The notes below the pieces were generated by a model. It was not told the DNA's origin. It worked only from the letters and a program-made list of their open reading frames with translations, and made no database searches. From an uncultured Lachnospiraceae bacterium (lineage in GTDB: Bacteria; Bacillota; Clostridia; Lachnospirales; Lachnospiraceae): a DNA stretch of 64,000 bases. Positions 8,574 to 16,002 of this stretch are shown here, one piece after another (positions within the stretch are counted from its first letter, which is position 1; each line of letters starts with the position of its first letter). The stretch lies in contig CAJUAO010000012.1 in the NCBI GenBank assembly GCA_910584685.1, forward strand, positions 36,761-100,760, given 5' to 3'. The position numbers were made by a program, and so were the translations under genes.

Positions 8574-9595
8574 TAGTTCCTCCTCAAAAAATAAAGTTGT
8601 TCTTTCAACCCTGCTTTATTATTTGGAATTTTGTTCTTGTATCTTCTGTAATTAATTTCTATAAGCTGAAATGAATTTCCGACAGCATACTCTTTACATA
8701 GCTCATACAGATCATCAGTGCTGATTATCCCCTCATTATTATAGCTTATTAGTAAATACCTGCTCTTACAATCCCTGATAAGTGTTTCAAATGCACTATA
8801 TACTGTACTTTTCTTGCAAAAAACGCTTTTCTGATTTTCATAATTCCTCATTCCTGTCACGCCCTGCAATTTTGGATAATCATATCTTGCTATCGTTTCA
8901 AGCACATGGTAATTCGGTAAATATTCCCTTGAATTATATGGTGGGTCGGCATACAGCAAATCATATCTCTCACTAAGTATTTGCGTATAGTCTGCATTGG
9001 TACATAACATTTTCTCATTTGTTGCAACAATTGACGGTTTCTCTAACCGCAGTGTATTATATGTCCGCTTATCCCAAAATTTCAGATATGCTCCAAACAC
9101 CCCCGTAATATTTGCTACATATGGCACTGCATTTATTAATGCTGCAAGCAAATAGTAATACTCGTCCTCAGAAAGCAAGCCTGCCTTATTCCATTCTTCA
9201 ATCTGCAGTCTAATTAAGTCAATCTTTATAGCATTTTCATTCCGAAAATACATTCTCTCACAATTTTCATTGGGGGAATAATTATTATAAATAAAACACC
9301 GTTCAATCGGAAATGCTGTACCTTTCAAAGTAATATTATTCAGATAGTCAACTACATCAAAATCAAAGTTTTTAAATAAAGGCTCTGTGCATATACCGAC
9401 TGATCCTCTCGCAATCGCATAGCTAAAATAAAGGAAATCATTGGATAACACGCTATATCCCTTTGCCTTCAAAGCATTTCCGACTATACCTGAGCCTGAA
9501 AAAATATCAATCACCGTCTTAACATTTTCAGTTTTCGTTTCTATGGTGTCTATAATATAATCAAGCAGTAAAGCTTTTCCACCAATGTAACGCAT
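8573..9595 (-). CDS. DNA adenine methyltransferase (first strand enzyme of the FokI-like system)
   Basis: 340 residues from the ATG at 9595, which follows GCGGGGAC; the longer frame to 9721 overlaps the regulator gene and lacks a ribosome site. Motif X is MRYIGGKALLLDYI at the N-terminus, motif I is DIFSGSGIVGN (about 29-39), and motif IV is LLYADPPYNSREY (near 213). This is the alpha-class order, expected for N6-adenine methylation. It should protect one strand of the asymmetric site while the neighbouring enzyme protects the other. Gene order is regulator, methylase, methylase, nuclease, so protection is expressed before cleavage. Confidence 0.88.
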   Translation of the reverse strand: MRYIGGKALLLDYIIDTIETKTENVKTVIDIFSGSGIVGNALKAKGYSVLSNDFLYFSYAIARGSVGICTEPLFKNFDFDVVDYLNNITLKGTAFPIERCFIYNNYSPNENCERMYFRNENAIKIDLIRLQIEEWNKAGLLSEDEYYYLLAALINAVPYVANITGVFGAYLKFWDKRTYNTLRLEKPSIVATNEKMLCTNADYTQILSERYDLLYADPPYNSREYLPNYHVLETIARYDYPKLQGVTGMRNYENQKSVFCKKSTVYSAFETLIRDCKSRYLLISYNNEGIISTDDLYELCKEYAVGNSFQLIEINYRRYKNKIPNNKAGLKEQLYFLRRN

Positions 9596-9617
9596 AATTT
9601 GTCCCCGCTTTCTAATG

Positions 9618-9812
9618 TTAAAATTCCATAATATCACCCAGCCCACAATCACGAACTGTACATATCTTGTACATGTTCTCCATTGATGCAGGCTGTTCTT
9701 TTCCCATCCTTGTAAGGGCATTAAAGCTAATCCCCGATATTTGCTTTAACTCTGTGCAATTTAGTTTTTTATCTATTAGCATTTTCCACAATTTATCATA
9801 ACATACTGCCAT
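9618..9812 (-). CDS. Small XRE-type helix-turn-helix regulator (controller-like)
   Basis: 64 residues from the ATG at 9812, preceded by AGGAGGGTGAT. The sequence begins MAVCYDKLWKMLIDKK, followed by the HTH CTELKQISGISFNALTRMGK and the tail MYKICTVRDCGLGDIMEF, the usual pattern of compact Cro/C1-type proteins. It is the first gene of the restriction operon, 22 bp before the methylase start. By position it may act as a C-protein-like timer for nuclease expression. The same small family also occurs away from restriction systems, so the role is inferred. Confidence 0.8.
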   Translation of the reverse strand: MAVCYDKLWKMLIDKKLNCTELKQISGISFNALTRMGKEQPASMENMYKICTVRDCGLGDIMEF

Positions 9813-9837
9813 ATCACCCTCCTGAATTATCAATATA

Positions 9838-10110
9838 ACCTTTTATAGTATAACTAACTTTTCTCTTATTTGCAAGATTTCCTCATGATAATGTAAATAT
9901 TCATTTTTCAGTACCCTACAATACTTAATTTTTTAGTTTTGTATTTAAGACTTATCTTTTCATCCATTGCTTCTATTCTAATTTTTCCAATAACTACTGC
10001 GTAAAAAATAACAATAAATTAATTTATTGAAAAGTAATCTCAAAAATTGTATATTATTTTTGATGAAATTCTATAAAAAAATTTCAATGCGGGAATTTAT
10101 ATGAAGCATA
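9838..10110. other. AT-rich intergenic region between restriction operon and first peptide module
   Basis: No gene seen. The part nearest 9838 should hold the promoter of the restriction operon. From about 10015 the sequence matches 13756 onward, marking the left edge of the duplicated module. Confidence 0.5.
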
Positions 10111-10197
10111 ACCTTGACAATATAATATATTTAACCGGGGAGCCGATGGGGCGATTATCCTAGTCACCTACTTTATATAGAAAGGGGCTAGATGCTT

Positions 10198-10287
10198 ATG
10201 TACGTTACTTTTAATGACTTATTTACATTTGTTATTATGCTAGTTGCAGTCATAACTCTTGTTATTAACTTTAAGCATAAAAAATAA
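10198..10287 (+). CDS. Small hydrophobic peptide, candidate type I toxin (29 aa), copy 1
   Basis: The peptide has one membrane-spanning stretch (LFTFVIMLVAVITLVINF) and a basic tail KHKK, the shape of type I/holin-like toxins. The ATG at 10198 is chosen because it aligns with the only start of the second copy at 13936; an in-frame ATG at 10192 is closer to AAAGGGG. The mRNA probably starts just after TATAAT at 10121-10126 and ends at the hairpin 10279-10322. An antisense RNA from a consensus promoter at 10378-10406 converges on the same terminator. Paralogues keep the core DLFTFVIML and AVITLV while ends vary. Toxicity is inference. Confidence 0.72.
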   Translation: MYVTFNDLFTFVIMLVAVITLVINFKHKK

Positions 10288-10322
10288 CGCCCTCACCCCC
10301 AAAGTGTAAAGCGTTATTTTTT
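10279..10322. terminator. Bidirectional terminator shared by peptide mRNA and antisense RNA, copy 1
   Basis: AAAAAATAACGC (10279-10290) pairs exactly with GCGTTATTTTTT (10311-10322), giving a U tract on either strand. In copy 2 the stem is AAAAATAGTGCC/GGCACTATTTTT. The stem sequence changed but pairing is kept, so selection acts on the structure. Confidence 0.82.
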
Positions 10323-10371
10323 ACATATTACCGAGGTGGCTAGGTCGCTACTAGCTGTCGGCTCTCTTGTT
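10279..10371 (-). ncRNA. Candidate antisense RNA (antitoxin-like), copy 1
   Basis: A perfect promoter at 10378-10406 should start a transcript near 10371 that runs leftward about 90 nt to the shared terminator. Its 5' part carries AGAGAGCCGACAGCTAG and CCTAGCCACCTC. Similar GAGCCGA and CTAGTCACCT motifs lie at the 5' end of the peptide mRNA (about 10139-10170). CUAGCC of the antisense RNA is complementary to GGCUAG at the peptide ribosome site. Convergent RNAs with shared 5' motifs and a shared terminator resemble the par/Fst type I layout. The RNA itself is predicted, not observed. Confidence 0.65.
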
Positions 10372-10377
10372 AAGTAT

Positions 10378-10406
10378 ATTATAAGAGCTATATCCACATT
10401 TGTCAA
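10378..10406 (-). promoter_or_regulatory. Consensus sigmaA promoter of antisense RNA, copy 1
   Basis: TTGACA and TATAAT, both exact consensus, are separated by 17 bp on the minus strand. The same arrangement is kept at 14114-14142 in copy 2. Confidence 0.88.
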
Positions 10407-10575
10407 ATAAAATGTGCATCTGCTTACAAAATGTACACTCTAAAACTAATCACCTCAATCAGTCGATTTTATGATTATTTTATGTTTTATGTAAACCTCC
10501 AAACATCATAATATTCCACATAAATTTTTCGTTTGAAGGTTTACACATCTCTTTAGTATATTTTAACCACTTTAA

Positions 10576-11274
10576 TTAATTTATTCTAAGCATAGCCCTT
10601 ATGCTTACAAACTTTTTATACGGTATGGGTATTTCATCACCATTTTCCATAACCGTACTGCAACGTTTTATTTCTTTAACCTTTACTCTGTTTACAATAT
10701 AGCTCCTATGTACTTTTATAAATCTGTCTGACAGCTTTTCCCCCACATCTTTCATTGAAACCACTGCCTCTATTGTTTTGGCAGTGCAATGCCATATTGT
10801 ATGACCTCCCATTGCTTCAATATACAGTATTTCTTCTTCCTCCAGATTATAAACAGTTTCCTTTACGGATGTTATACTGTATATTTTTGCAGGAGTATTG
10901 CTGTTCCCAATTAAACTTATATTCACGTAACATACCAGTCCGCCAACAAAATTAATTGCATAGTCAAAATAATATTCTTTGGTGTTTTTATTTATAGATT
11001 TGTAAATACAGTATATTCCCGTTACCATTATATAATTTCCAAACTGCCTGTTTATCATATGGCTGATATATTTTATTCTTTTTATTTCTGATGGCTTTAT
11101 CAATGCATTTACGTTTATCAAAATCTTATCATTCAGTATTCCCTGACCGCAGTCATGATTATATTTCCATAAAATATTTTGCGTATACAGATTGCGTATT
11201 TTCTTATTTTGCCCCATGTGGATAATAAATAAATGTTCTGCAGCATTTATTATTTCCGGGTTAGTTCTTTCCAT
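10576..11274 (-). CDS. LytTR-domain transcriptional regulator, copy 1
   Basis: 232 residues. The C-terminal 95 or so residues are a LytTR DNA-binding domain: EEEEILYIEAMGGHTIWHC, then SDRFIKVHRSYIVNRVKV and a final ...IPIPYKKFVSIRAML. The N-terminal 130 residues lack a response-regulator receiver (no acidic pocket or phospho-Asp) and may form a PAS-like sensor. It lies directly downstream of the peptide/antisense locus, on the antisense strand. A paralogue differing at about ten residues is at 14306..15004. LytTR proteins bind paired short repeats and often control bacteriocins or competence. The target here may be its own repeated upstream region. Confidence 0.85.
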   Translation of the reverse strand: MERTNPEIINAAEHLFIIHMGQNKKIRNLYTQNILWKYNHDCGQGILNDKILINVNALIKPSEIKRIKYISHMINRQFGNYIMVTGIYCIYKSINKNTKEYYFDYAINFVGGLVCYVNISLIGNSNTPAKIYSITSVKETVYNLEEEEILYIEAMGGHTIWHCTAKTIEAVVSMKDVGEKLSDRFIKVHRSYIVNRVKVKEIKRCSTVMENGDEIPIPYKKFVSIRAMLRIN

Positions 11275-11328
11275 AATTCCGCTTATAAATAATTTCTCCT
11301 TTCTTTAGTTCTTTTAGCTTTATTTGGG

Positions 11329-11470
11329 AATTATGGTTACTGTAACTAAATTATAAGATAATATCTACATATAAAGACGAAAGATTTATTAACCAAAATG
11401 AATAGCTTGCTTTTTTACTAAATTCTGCATATTTATCTATATTTTTACAAATAACAGCAAGCAATATATA
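11329..11470. repeat. LytTR upstream element, copy 1 of 3
   Basis: This block of about 142 bp also occurs at 15059-15200 and, without a LytTR gene, at 12635-12778. It carries the palindrome GTTACTGTAAC (11336-11346) beside a minus-strand TATAAT, so it looks like promoter plus operator of the LytTR gene. Confidence 0.8.
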
Positions 11471-11810
11471 CTTAAAAGAAAACTAATTCAGTTTTTTGTA
11501 ACTCATATATTAATTATAGCATATTTTCATAAAAAATAAAGGGTATAATATTTTTGAGCTTCCCCATTTTTTAATTGCCCATCATCCAAAAGTCTCTGTT
11601 CCAAAGTATTCAAACAACGTTAGCTGCTGTAGCTGCTCCTTTTTCAGAAGGAACCCTTTTATGCATGAGCATGTCATAGAAAGTACATGCTCTATGGCAT
11701 ATCCCAATGCATAAAATATTCCCATATGAGCACCTGACCCTTCTAAAAATATGCATAAAGAAAGCACCTGCCTTGCGATAGATGCTTTCGTGATGAGTTA
11801 TATTGTTTTG
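11471..11810. other. Intergenic region with terminator-like hairpin 11760-11789
   Basis: No convincing gene. The duplicated module ends near 11551. GAAAGCA (11760-11766) pairs with TGCTTTC (11783-11789); on the minus strand CTTTAT follows, so this probably ends the PIN-toxin operon. A 61-codon minus frame (11582-11767) crosses the hairpin and resembles no family I know. Confidence 0.5.
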
Positions 11811-12224
11811 CTACTTATTGTCAAGAATATCGAGGAGCTCCCGTGGTGTTACAATAAACGGTTCTTTTGGAAAGTGCTTGATGTTCCCGGTAACGAGATA
11901 AGCATTATCATCGCGTTTCTCAAGCACTACCTCGTAAAATGGCACATCTTTCATATCCGGAAGAGTGATGCCAGAAAGGGAGGGCTCAATGAGTATGCCA
12001 TATTTTTCAACAGCAGACATTAAGTATTCAATCAAGTCTCCAGAGAAACCGAATTTCTTTCGTGATAATACTTCCCGATATTCTTTTGTGATGACGCTGC
12101 TGTAAATGGGGATAATCTCACCTATGATTACTTTACCCAACACCTGAACAGTGGCGGTATCATCCTTACCGGACAGCAATGCCGAAACGAGCACGTTGGT
12201 ATCAATAACTGCATAGCAAATCAT
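11811..12224 (-). CDS. PIN-domain toxin (putative ribonuclease) of a toxin-antitoxin pair
   Basis: 137 residues. AVIDTNVLVSALLSG at the N-terminus carries the first PIN aspartate (DTN). A conserved glutamate lies in KEYREVL (about 47-52), and acidic residues follow in DVPFYEVVLEKRDDNAYLVTGN (about 92-113), the COG1569-like PIN_3 signature. PIN toxins cut RNA in a Mg-dependent way and are held inactive by the cognate antitoxin. The start overlaps the antitoxin stop as ATGA, so the two are translationally coupled. Confidence 0.88.
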   Translation of the reverse strand: MICYAVIDTNVLVSALLSGKDDTATVQVLGKVIIGEIIPIYSSVITKEYREVLSRKKFGFSGDLIEYLMSAVEKYGILIEPSLSGITLPDMKDVPFYEVVLEKRDDNAYLVTGNIKHFPKEPFIVTPRELLDILDNK

Positions 12225-12520
12225 GACTCGGCCTCCATTCGGACGAGACTGATTTCCTTGTTGATGTCATCCAGACTCATATCTGCAACACCGTTATTTT
12301 GGGCTTGTGCGCGTAATGCCATAAATGCCTGCATTGCTCCCTCTCTGGTAATCTTTGTTTCAGGAGAAGATATTTCAAAAGGAATCCTGCGCTGTCTTAC
12401 AACGGCTCTTGCAAATACGTTGATAGCGGTAGATGCATTCATTCCGAACTCCTGACATAATCCGTCAAATTGTTTTTTTAATACCTCATCCATGCGAACG
12501 CTAAATGTTGCCTGTGCCAT
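12221..12520 (-). CDS. RelB/DinJ-family antitoxin
   Basis: 99 residues from the ATG at 12520, six or seven bases after AAGGAGG; an ATG two codons upstream is too close to the ribosome site. MAQATFSVRMDEVLKKQFDGLCQEFGMNASTAINVFARAVVRQRRIPFEI is the ribbon-helix-helix DNA-binding half typical of RelB/DinJ. The tail (about 50-99) should wrap the toxin. RelB-type antitoxins usually autoregulate their operon. Its upstream region is not its own: it includes an orphan copy of the LytTR upstream element (12635-12778), so this pair may have replaced a third LytTR gene. Confidence 0.88.
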   Translation of the reverse strand: MAQATFSVRMDEVLKKQFDGLCQEFGMNASTAINVFARAVVRQRRIPFEISSPETKITREGAMQAFMALRAQAQNNGVADMSLDDINKEISLVRMEAES

Positions 12521-12889
12521 AACCATGCCTCCTTTACATCTTTTTCTTAATTATATTTGAAAAGGTGCAAAAAGTCAATAAATATAACACAATATGTGCA
12601 AATATATTTAGTTTGTGTTCAAAATTTATTTGAAAATTATGGTTACTGCAACTAAATTATAAGATAATAGCTACATATAAAGACGAAAGATTTATTAACC
12701 AAAATGAATAGCTTATTTTTTTGCTAAATTCTGCATATTTATTCATATTTTTACAAATAACAGCAAGCAATATATATTTTTTTAATGTCAAATACATTTT
12801 TCTTATATCATTAAAATGCTTTAATACTCAAAATAGCCTAAGTTTTAAAAAGAAGCTGATTCTCCTTTTTGACTTTATTCACTATAAAG
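12521..12889. other. Non-coding stretch carrying orphan LytTR upstream element (12635-12778)
   Basis: The block matches 11329-11470 at about 90% but has no LytTR gene after it. Its palindrome is changed to GTTACTGCAAC. The rest is AT-rich with no gene seen. Confidence 0.7.
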
Positions 12890-13339
12890 TTATAATGTTT
12901 TTACACTAAGAAGTCCGGCTTTGTAGACATCTTCTATTATATCATTTATTTTATCCAAGCTTATATTTGGGAAAATATGTTCAACTGCTTTGTTGCAGTC
13001 CTCATTTTCCATTTTCATTATGTAGTGATATGGATTTATCTTTTTGCCATTAATGCTATGGAAACATAATCTGCCATTATCATATATTGGTATCATATCT
13101 ATATGGTCCTTATAAACCAATATGCACCAATTACCATTATTTCGGTCATTATTTCCTATAAGTGCATCTACAATGAACATATCCCAAAAACGTTCCTTTA
13201 TTTGTGGCAAATCCTTCAAAATCGGATAATTTTCCACAGTTTCTATAATTTCATCAAGATTTCCGCTTGTCCCGTCACTGGCTGAGCCATGAGAATTTAT
13301 AAACTCCGGCTCCATGGTGGTTTTTATCTCACTAAACAT
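12890..13339 (-). pseudogene. HipA/CtkA-like kinase, C-terminal fragment
   Basis: 149 residues contain the catalytic part of a HipA-fold kinase: WDMFIVDALIGNNDRNNGNW has the NxDRxxGNW catalytic loop with its aspartate, and MIPIYDNGRLCF has the DxG-like metal-binding turn. The N-terminal lobe with the ATP loop is absent, so the gene has lost about half of its usual length. No partner antitoxin is next to it. It lies among other fragments, and inactivity is likely. Confidence 0.65.
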
Positions 13340-13360
13340 GTAATGAACAACGTTATCCGG

Positions 13361-13579
13361 TCAAAATTTACAGGTTGCAACAAGCCTGTTATTTCCTTTG
13401 CTGCTCCATCTGTTCCATGTTCTGTCATTATAGATTACAAGGCTGTCCATCTCTTTTAGGTGATAATATGCTCCGGTCTTTACCACAGTGTACCCTAAGC
13501 TGCTTGCAAGCTGTGATAAACTTAAATTTTTTACATATGCAATTTCTTCATCTGTACATGATATTTTTTCTGTATTCAT
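13361..13579 (-). pseudogene. Fragment resembling the N-terminus of DUF3991/TOPRIM conjugative-element proteins
   Basis: 72 residues: LSLSQLASSLGYTVVKTGAY and YHLKEMDSLVIYNDRTWNRWSSKG resemble the zinc-less primase-like N-terminal module of DUF3991/TOPRIM proteins found beside relaxases in integrative elements. The frame stops where the module would continue. It follows directly on the kinase fragment. This is the only hint of a conjugative ancestor for the island. Confidence 0.5.
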
Positions 13580-13935
13580 TATTAAAGCCCACCAACCTTT
13601 TTATTTTTTGAAACTTTTTAAAAGTTTATTTAAAAAATTTCTAATATCAGATTACAATATATAATTTTTTTATGCGGTCTATTTGTGAGCCAACTTAATT
13701 TTTTATTGCTGATAATTATTATGTTTTTAAAATATCCAATTAAAAATAAATAACAATGATTAATTTATTGAAAAGTAATCTCAAAAATTGTATACTATTT
13801 TTAATGAAATTCTATAAAAAATTTTAATGTGGGAATTTTTATGAAGCATCACATTAACAATATAATATACTTAACCGGGGAGCCGATGGGGCGATTATGC
13901 CAGTTGCCGGATACTTAAGAAGGGAGCTGGTGCCA
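13580..13935. other. AT-rich region leading into the second peptide module
   Basis: No gene to about 13756, where copy 2 of the duplicated module begins. TATAAT at 13861-13866 is the likely -10 of the peptide mRNA, with the 5' motif GGGGAGCCGATGGGGCGATT after it. Confidence 0.5.
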
Positions 13936-14022
13936 ATGGTTACATATACAGACTTATTTACTTTTGTAATTATGCTTTGTGCCGTGATAACTCTTGTTTC
14001 ACGTAAAAACCATAAAAAATAG
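13936..14022 (+). CDS. Small hydrophobic peptide, candidate type I toxin (28 aa), copy 2
   Basis: MVTYTDLFTFVIMLCAVITL is one membrane span, followed by the basic tail VSRKNHKK. GAAGGGAG lies nine bases before the ATG. The reading frame is kept against copy 1 although many bases differ, which supports real translation. mRNA, antisense promoter and shared terminator are arranged as in copy 1. The tail has diverged (SRKN against INFK). No fused or neighbouring phage gene is present, so a chromosomal type I toxin is a better reading than a holin. Confidence 0.72.
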   Translation: MVTYTDLFTFVIMLCAVITLVSRKNHKK

Positions 14023-14056
14023 TGCCCCCGTCCTGGTAAGATAAGGCACTATTTTT
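14015..14056. terminator. Bidirectional terminator, copy 2
   Basis: AAAAATAGTGCC (14015-14026) pairs with GGCACTATTTTT (14045-14056). Relative to copy 1 both stem arms changed together. Confidence 0.82.
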
Positions 14057-14107
14057 AGCTATATTTTACCGGCGGCTAGGTGTACTCTAGCTATCGGCTC
14101 TCTTGTT
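14015..14107 (-). ncRNA. Candidate antisense RNA, copy 2
   Basis: Predicted from the consensus promoter at 14114-14142 to the shared terminator. The 5' part reads AGAGAGCCGATAGCTAG and ACACCTAGCCGCC, close to copy 1 but with changes in the presumed pairing segments, so each antisense may prefer its own peptide mRNA. Confidence 0.62.
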
Positions 14108-14113
14108 AAGTAT

Positions 14114-14142
14114 ATTATAATGGTTATATCCATATTTGTCAA
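14114..14142 (-). promoter_or_regulatory. Consensus sigmaA promoter of antisense RNA, copy 2
   Basis: TTGACA and TATAAT with a 17-bp spacer on the minus strand, conserved with copy 1 although the spacer sequence differs. Confidence 0.88.
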
Positions 14143-14305
14143 ATAAAAGTGTAGCTGTTAGATGTACACCTTAAGACTATTACCTCAATTAGTCGATTTT
14201 ATGATTATTTTATGTTTTGTGTAAACCTTCAAACTGAATAATATTCCACATAAGTTTTTCGTTTGAAGGTTTACACATCTCTTTAGTATATTTTAACCAC
14301 TTTAA

Positions 14306-15004
14306 TTAATTTATTCTAAGCATAGCCCTTATGCTTACAAACTTTTTATACGGTATGGGTATTTCATCACCATTTTCCATAACCGTACTGCAACGTTTTA
14401 TTTCTTTAACCTTTACTCTGTTTACAATATAGCTCCTATGTATTTTTATAAATCTGTCTGACAGCTTTTCCTCCACATCTTTCATTGAGACCACTGTCTC
14501 TATTGTTTTGGCAGTGCAATGCCATATTGTATGGCCTCCCATTGCTTCAACATACAGTATTTCTTCTTCCTCCAGATTATAAACAGCTACCTTTACTGAT
14601 GTTATACTATATATTTTTGCAGGGGTATTGTTGTTTCCAATTAAGCTTATATTCACGTAACATACTAGTCCTCCAACAAAATTAATTGTGTAGTCAAAAT
14701 AATATTCTTTGGTGTTTTTGTCTATAGATTTGTAAATGCAGTATACTCCCGTTACCATTATATAATTTCCAAACTGCCTGTTTATCATATGGCTGATATA
14801 TTTTATTCTTTTTATTTCTGATGGCTTTATCAATGCATTTACGTTTATCAAAATCTTATCATTCAGTATTCCCTGACCGCAGTCATGATTATATTTCCAT
14901 AAAATATTTTGCGTATACAGATTGCGTATTTTCTTATTTTGCCCCATGTGGATAATAAATAAATGTTCTGCAGCATTTATTATTTCCGGGTTAGTTCTTT
15001 CCAT
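14306..15004 (-). CDS. LytTR-domain transcriptional regulator, copy 2
   Basis: 232 residues, same architecture as the gene at 10576..11274: an N-terminal domain of unknown type without receiver motifs and a C-terminal LytTR domain (EEEEILYVEAMGG, then HRSYIVNR). About ten substitutions separate the two, nearly all in the C-terminal two thirds. The first roughly 80 codons and the upstream 260 bp are identical in DNA, so the copies share the same promoter and probably cross-regulate. Both are intact. Confidence 0.85.
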   Translation of the reverse strand: MERTNPEIINAAEHLFIIHMGQNKKIRNLYTQNILWKYNHDCGQGILNDKILINVNALIKPSEIKRIKYISHMINRQFGNYIMVTGVYCIYKSIDKNTKEYYFDYTINFVGGLVCYVNISLIGNNNTPAKIYSITSVKVAVYNLEEEEILYVEAMGGHTIWHCTAKTIETVVSMKDVEEKLSDRFIKIHRSYIVNRVKVKEIKRCSTVMENGDEIPIPYKKFVSIRAMLRIN

Positions 15005-15058
15005 AATTCCGCTTATAAATAATTTCTCCTTTCTTTAGTTCTTTTAGCTTTATTTGGG

Positions 15059-15200
15059 AATTATGGTTACTGTAACTAAATTATAAGATAATATCTACAT
15101 ATAAAGACGAAAGATTTATTAACCAAAATGAATAGCTTGCTTTTTTACTAAATTCTGCATATTTATCTATATTTTTACAAATAACAGCAAGCAATATATA
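15059..15200. repeat. LytTR upstream element, copy 2 of 3
   Basis: Matches 11329-11470 and includes the GTTACTGTAAC palindrome at 15066-15076. Confidence 0.8.
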
Positions 15201-15395
15201 CTTAAAAGAAAACTAATTCAGTTTTTTGTAACTCATATATTAATTATAGCATATTTTCATAAAAAATAAAGAGTATAATATAAAGCAAACTTAAGAAAGC
15301 AAACTTCAAACTCCAGTCTTCCCGGCTTCACCTTATACCCTTTATGCCCTGTTATTATTTATTTACTACTATTGTTTTTTTACTATTATTATTTA
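15201..15395. other. AT-rich spacer at the right end of the duplicated module
   Basis: No gene seen. Module similarity stops near 15282. A short direct repeat AAGCAAACTT/AAAGCAAACTTC lies at about 15283-15308. Confidence 0.4.
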
Positions 15396-15822
15396 CTACT
15401 CTTCATCAAAATCTAAATCTCTTATGTAATAATAAAGATTATACGAGCATACATAATCTGCATTTACTATCTCCCTTGCATATGAATCTGCTTCAATATT
15501 AAGTTTAAGATTTTCCGTATATATTTTAGCATTATAATTATTTGGATTTTTCAAAACATATCCTTCGCTTATATCGTGAAATTTCTGTCTGATAAAAAGC
15601 TTTGCCCTCCTGCACTCCTCATACATGTACCCGTACCTCATCAGCCACCGGTATATTTTCTCATTGCCATGCTTCAGGTAATCATATCTTGCCCTTGCAA
15701 AGCACATTGGTTCCCCCGAATATGTCTGAGGCAAGAAGCTGCTCCTCTGTCATAAATTTTACATGTATTAAATCCTTATCTTCTGTTTTACATCTTTCTT
15801 CTACATAAATATGTTCAATCAT
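15396..15822 (-). pseudogene. Small conserved-looking gene split by a frameshift in a C5/G5 run
   Basis: The frame from the ATG at 15822 (ribosome site AAGGG) reads MIEHIYVEERC...MTEEQLLASDIFG and then goes off. The rest, GEPMCFARARYDYLKHGN through to 15396, is in another frame. Removing one base from the run of five C at 15713-15717 joins them into one protein of about 140 residues (DIFG-EPMCFARARYDYLKHG). I do not recognise the family; it is basic and aromatic-rich and lacks membrane segments. The run may be a true mutation, a phase-variable tract or a base-calling error. Confidence 0.6.
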
Positions 15823-16002
15823 TTTTATCCCTTCTTTCTTCTGTATTTTTAATATAACAGGCTGGTACATACTGCTAAAAATATTGACGGCGCATATGGG
15901 TAATTCTTCTTTTTTTCTTTATCCGTAATACGCTTAAAAAGCACGAATAAAAGAAAAATAACCATTGATGTAATATTATATAGGAAATACCTTATACACA
16001 GG

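Larger units (their letters stand above)
10015..11551. repeat. Duplicated module, copy 1 (peptide, antisense RNA, LytTR gene, upstream region)
   Basis: This block of about 1.5 kb recurs at 13756..15282 in the same orientation, about 3.73 kb away. Identity is uneven. About 510 bp (11041-11551 against 14771-15281) look identical by eye, while the peptide/antisense part and the LytTR 3' half differ at many positions. The pattern suggests an old duplication partly overwritten by recent gene conversion. Confidence 0.85.
13756..15282. repeat. Duplicated module, copy 2
   Basis: Direct repeat of 10015..11551, with the same order of peptide, antisense RNA, LytTR gene and upstream element. The right-hand 510 bp are identical by eye to copy 1, and the left part is more diverged. 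Confidence 0.85.

Noticed and set aside
8573..9721. Longer start for the first methyltransferase
   Set aside because: The extra 42 codons overlap the regulator gene and have no ribosome site; the ATG at 9595 begins with motif X.
11582..11767. 61-codon minus-strand frame
   Set aside because: It runs through a terminator-like hairpin and has no recognisable domain or good start.
10198..14022. Small peptides as phage holins
   Set aside because: No phage genes nearby, and the convergent antisense RNA fits a type I toxin better.
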